A stretch of DNA of 15,733 nt from JBFMFB01 sp040752115 (GTDB lineage Bacteria > Pseudomonadota > Gammaproteobacteria > Burkholderiales > Sulfuricellaceae): NCBI GenBank assembly GCA_040752115.1, contig JBFMFB010000037.1, positions 1-15,733 of the forward strand, given 5' to 3'. The notes under the pieces were generated by a model, which saw only the letters and a program-made list of their open reading frames with translations, made no database searches and was not told where the DNA came from. The position numbers were made by a program, and so were the translations under genes. This document shows positions 13,243-15,733 of the stretch, one piece after another; the stretch's first letter is position 1; every line of letters starts with the position of its first letter.

Positions 13243-14994
13243 ATGAACGAAATAAACAAATCTGCCGAGACCGAGCCTACCCGAGGCGTGGACAAAAACG
13301 CGCCAGGGAGCAAGGGCGCCGCCGCACGGCGGCGCAGAAGCCTCGATATCCTGGCGCGCGCCAGCCTGCGCATCAATGAGGTGTTGGAAACTCCGGCGAT
13401 CATGCGCGCTCTGGTCGAGGCGGCGCTGGAGCTGACCGGCACTGCCGGCGGCACCGCAGGGATGGTGGCCGACGGGAAAATGGTTTTTACCGAATACAAC
13501 CGGGGCGGGGAATGGGTTGCAGCCGATTATTCCTTTGGCCCCGGCCGCGGCGTGCCCGGCTGGGTCATGCAGCACAAGCGGCACTACCTGTCCAACGATG
13601 CTCAAAACGATCCGCATGTCATTCCCGANNNNNNNNNNNNNNNNNNNNNNNNNNNNNNNNNNNNNNNNNNNNNNNNNNNNNNNNNNNNNNNNNNNNNNNN
13701 NNNNNNNNNNNNNNNNNNNNNNNNNNNNCTGCTGCTCAACGACCGCCTGAACCAGGGGATCGGCAACGCGCAACGGGACCAGGATCTGCTTGCGGTACTG
13801 TTCATCGACCTCGACCGTTTCAAGACCATCAACGATTCGCTCGGGCATCATGTTGGCGATGAGCTTTTGAAGCTGGTTGCAGCGAGGCTTGCCGACTGCA
13901 CGCGCAAAGTTGACACGCTGGCGCGCCTCGGCGGGGACGAATTCGTGGCGGTGGTCGGCGGGCTGTTGCACGCGGAAGAAGCCGGCTACGTGGCGCAGAA
14001 GATCATCAAGGCCGTGTCGCTGCCCTACACGGTCGAGGGCTATGCGCTCAACAATATTTCATGCAGCGTGGGCATCAGCCTATACCCGAACGACGGGGAA
14101 GATGCCCGGACACTGATGCGCAATGCCGATACCGCGATGTACCACGCCAAGGACCTGGGGCGCAACAATTACGAGTTTTTCTCCAGCGAGATGAACGCCC
14201 GGGCACTGGAGCGGCTGACGCTGGAAAACGCCCTGCGCCGCGCTCTGGAACGCGAAGAGTTCGTTTTGCACTATCAGCCGCAGGTGGACATGACTACCGG
14301 CAAGGTGGCGGGGATGGAGGCGCTGCTGCGCTGGCAGCATCCGGAAAAGGGTCTGGTCAGCCCCGACGCCTTTGTCCAGGTCGCGGAAGAAAGCGGTTTG
14401 ATCGCCCCGATCGGCGAGTGGGTCCTTCAGGCTGCGTGCGCCCAGGGCAGCGCCTGGGCACGGGCGGGATATCCGCCGCTACGCGTTGCCGTCAATCTTT
14501 CCGCGAGCCAGATCAACAAAGGGCTGATCGACATCATTTCACAGGCGATCGACGGCACCGGCATCGACCCCGAATGCCTGGGGCTGGAGATTACCGAAAG
14601 CCTGCTGATGCACAACGCCGAGGACAACATCGCAATCCTGGGCAAGATCGGCGAGCTGGGCGCCCATATCTCGATCGACGACTTCGGCACCGGCTACTCT
14701 TCCCTGAGCTACCTCCAGCGCTTCCCGATCGACATGCTGAAAATACCGCTGCCGTTCGTGCGCGACGTGGACACCAATCCCGATGATGCGGCCATCATCC
14801 GCGCCATCATCGCGATGGCCAAGAATCTGAAGCTGCGGGTGCTGGGGGAAGGGGTGGAGCAGGAAAGCCAGTTTTCGCTGCTGCGAGATATGGAGTGCGA
14901 CGAATACCAGGGTTATTTCTTCAGCCGGCCGCTGGCGGCGGACGAGTTCGAGCGGCGGTTTTTGCGCGCCGAGCCCCGAGTGCTGAGTTCTTAG
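13243..14994 (+). CDS. GAF-GGDEF-EAL cyclic-di-GMP turnover protein, interrupted by an assembly gap
   Basis: The domain plan is a diguanylate cyclase plus phosphodiesterase with a sensor. Before the gap, about residues 30-128 look like the start of a GAF domain (ILARASLRINEVLETP to GRGVPGWVMQHKRHYLSND). After the gap comes GGDEF: FIDLDRFKTINDSLGH, the inhibitory RKVD (13903-13914) exactly five residues before an intact GGDEF (13930-13944). The EAL domain has EALLRW (14317), NLSASQ, LEITES, IDDFGTGYSSLSYL, GEGVE and QGYFFSRPL, but the usual KID(x)SF motif reads KIPLPF (14740-14757), losing a conserved Asp. Cyclase activity is likely; phosphodiesterase activity is doubtful. No membrane segment is visible in the known parts. 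The start codon is tentative because no clear ribosome site precedes it, and the 100 N leave the true length unknown. Confidence 0.9.
   Translation: MNEINKSAETEPTRGVDKNAPGSKGAAARRRRSLDILARASLRINEVLETPAIMRALVEAALELTGTAGGTAGMVADGKMVFTEYNRGGEWVAADYSFGPGRGVPGWVMQHKRHYLSNDAQNDPHVIPXXXXXXXXXXXXXXXXXXXXXXXXXXXXXXXXXXLLLNDRLNQGIGNAQRDQDLLAVLFIDLDRFKTINDSLGHHVGDELLKLVAARLADCTRKVDTLARLGGDEFVAVVGGLLHAEEAGYVAQKIIKAVSLPYTVEGYALNNISCSVGISLYPNDGEDARTLMRNADTAMYHAKDLGRNNYEFFSSEMNARALERLTLENALRRALEREEFVLHYQPQVDMTTGKVAGMEALLRWQHPEKGLVSPDAFVQVAEESGLIAPIGEWVLQAACAQGSAWARAGYPPLRVAVNLSASQINKGLIDIISQAIDGTGIDPECLGLEITESLLMHNAEDNIAILGKIGELGAHISIDDFGTGYSSLSYLQRFPIDMLKIPLPFVRDVDTNPDDAAIIRAIIAMAKNLKLRVLGEGVEQESQFSLLRDMECDEYQGYFFSRPLAADEFERRFLRAEPRVLSS
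13629..13728. other. Run of exactly 100 N (scaffold gap)
   Basis: Exactly 100 undetermined bases, the conventional length for a gap of unknown size. The frame is open on both sides and the flanks are numerically in phase, which would happen by chance one time in three. The flanks are mid-GAF on the left and just past the LTGLPNR position of GGDEF on the right, so the missing protein is probably longer than 33 residues. Confidence 0.99.
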
Positions 14995-15024
14995 TCCCTC
15001 GCCCCTTCGAAGGCCATGTTGCCG

Positions 15025-15030
15025 TATAAT
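15025..15030 (+). promoter_or_regulatory. Consensus -10 box of a ppa promoter
   Basis: A perfect TATAAT lies 36 bases before the ppa ATG, in the 72-base spacer after the GGDEF-EAL stop. No good -35 hexamer is found 16-18 bases upstream (CCCCTT at 17). Position and perfect match make it likely that ppa is transcribed independently of the preceding gene. Confidence 0.55.
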
Positions 15031-15066
15031 AGCGCCTTTTTTTCAAAGGCAGGAAAAGAGGCGACA

Positions 15067-15615
15067 ATGAATCTGGACAGAGTGACTTCGGGGCGCGATC
15101 TCCCCAACGATTTCAACGTCATCATCGAAATCCCGATGCACGGCGATCCGATCAAGTACGAGGTGGACAAGGAAACCGGCGCGATGTTCGTGGACCGCTT
15201 CATGTCCACCGCGATGCACTACCCCTGCAACTACGGCTACATCCCCCACACGCTCTCCGACGATGGCGACCCAGTGGACGTGCTGGTGGTGACGCCGGTG
15301 CCGCTGATCACCGGCGTGGTGGTGCGCTGCCGCCCGGTAGGAATGCTCAAGATGGAAGACGAATCGGGGTTGGATGCCAAGCTGCTGGCGGTGCCGGTGG
15401 ACAAGCTGTGCGCGCTTTACCGCGGCATCAGCGCCCCGGGCGATTTTCCCGAGTTGACGCTGGCGCAGATCTCCCACTTCTTTGAGCACTACAAGGATCT
15501 GGAAGCGGGCAAGTGGGTCAAGGTGCAGGGCTGGGTCGGCGCGGAAGAGGCCAAGGATGAGATCATGGCCGGCGTGGAGCGCTACCAGGCCGCGGTGCAC
15601 AAGCCGATGTTCTGA
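15067..15615 (+). CDS. ppa: Soluble inorganic pyrophosphatase, family I
   Basis: Ppa hydrolyses PPi to two phosphates in the cytoplasm, pulling biosynthetic reactions forward. The 182-residue product fits the family I bacterial enzyme with every active-site residue in place, each one position beyond the E. coli numbering: E21, K30, E32, R44, Y56, D66, D68 and D71 (in DGDPVDVL), D98, D103, K105, Y142 and K143. ATG 15067 is chosen over an upstream in-frame ATG at 15016, because the shorter start gives MNLDRVTSG, has AAAGAGG at 15054-15060, and leaves the -10 box upstream of the message. A strong terminator follows. With pfp and hppA within 6 kb, this is the third enzyme here that consumes PPi, and the only one that wastes its energy. 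Confidence 0.98.
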   Translation: MNLDRVTSGRDLPNDFNVIIEIPMHGDPIKYEVDKETGAMFVDRFMSTAMHYPCNYGYIPHTLSDDGDPVDVLVVTPVPLITGVVVRCRPVGMLKMEDESGLDAKLLAVPVDKLCALYRGISAPGDFPELTLAQISHFFEHYKDLEAGKWVKVQGWVGAEEAKDEIMAGVERYQAAVHKPMF

Positions 15616-15632
15616 AAGTCAAGGTCGTATCG

Positions 15633-15658
15633 AGCCCGGCGATGGTCGGGCTTTTTTT
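15633..15658 (+). terminator. Rho-independent terminator of ppa
   Basis: AGCCCGGC (15633-15640) pairs with GTCGGGCT (15645-15652), eight pairs with one G-U around the loop GATG, followed directly by seven T (15652-15658). It begins 17 bases after the ppa stop. This is a textbook intrinsic terminator. Confidence 0.92.
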
Positions 15659-15680
15659 GATCCTGAAAACGGCAACTCAC

Positions 15681-15717
15681 CACGAATGGCACGAATTTGG
15701 CACGAATGGACACAAAT
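15681..15717. repeat. CACGAAT array at the window's right edge
   Basis: CACGAAT units start at 15681, 15690 and 15701, with a variant CACAAAT at 15711 (spacing 9, 11, 10), beginning 22 bases after the ppa terminator. The orientation is that of a left arm. The sequence then becomes A/T-rich (AAATAAAAATAAATAAAAAC) and the window ends, so any facing arm is out of view. The array follows an already complete terminator, so it is not needed for ending ppa. Confidence 0.8.
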
Positions 15718-15733
15718 AAAAATAAATAAAAAC

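Noticed and set aside
13057..13971. A minus-strand open frame running through the N gap
   Set aside because: It is open across the gap only because N codons are not stops, and it is antisense to the GAF-GGDEF-EAL gene.
1..15733. Defence system, prophage or integrated island
   Set aside because: All genes are core housekeeping or signalling families of similar base composition. No integrase, transposase, toxin-antitoxin or tRNA-adjacent boundary is visible.

Overview
The window is GC-rich, densely coding chromosomal DNA that reads as a betaproteobacterium, probably of the Nitrosomonadales/Rhodocyclales type. That placement is an inference from protein sequences and gene order, and I could not test it. 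The order exbB-exbD-lpxK-ycaR-kdsB is the lipid A/KDO block familiar from Beta- and Gammaproteobacteria. MutL carries the endonuclease motif typical of lineages without MutH. A PPi-dependent phosphofructokinase next to a proton-pumping pyrophosphatase is known from methylotrophs and autotrophs of these groups. Most of the window is core genome. The unusual material lies between the genes.

Layout. 1-1413 is the 3' part of mutL (its start is outside the window). 1414-1760 is a 347-base spacer filled with short-unit repeats. miaA follows and overlaps tail-to-tail with a minus-strand PAS/HD-GYP gene (2701-3846), itself downstream of minus-strand xseA (3953-5293). A divergent promoter region (5294-5391) leads into a plus-strand run: exbB, exbD, lpxK, a 59-residue ycaR/Trm112-like gene (7495-7674), kdsB, adk, pfp and hppA. 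A 263-base spacer with several hairpins precedes a GAF-GGDEF-EAL gene interrupted by a 100-N assembly gap. The window ends with soluble pyrophosphatase ppa, which has its own -10 box and a canonical terminator, followed by one more repeat array.

How the genes fit together. ExbB/ExbD supply proton-motive-force coupling for an envelope machine. LpxK and KdsB make lipid A and activate KDO for lipopolysaccharide. Adk, Pfp, HppA and Ppa form a nucleotide/pyrophosphate group: biosynthetic reactions, including KdsB, release PPi. Pfp uses it to drive glycolysis, HppA uses it to pump protons, and Ppa simply hydrolyses it. Two cyclic-di-GMP proteins, one a likely phosphodiesterase (HD-GYP) and one bifunctional in layout (GGDEF-EAL), are also present.

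The most interesting signal is a set of intergenic arrays of 7-10 bp units arranged as facing, inverted arms around unrelated central segments. There is one based on CACGAAT between mutL and miaA, a diverged one between kdsB and adk, one based on the heptamer GTGAGGA between ycaR and kdsB, and a half-array at each end of the window. Different unit sequences share the same architecture and the same kind of site. I found no CRISPR array, tRNA, rRNA, transposase or defence gene.
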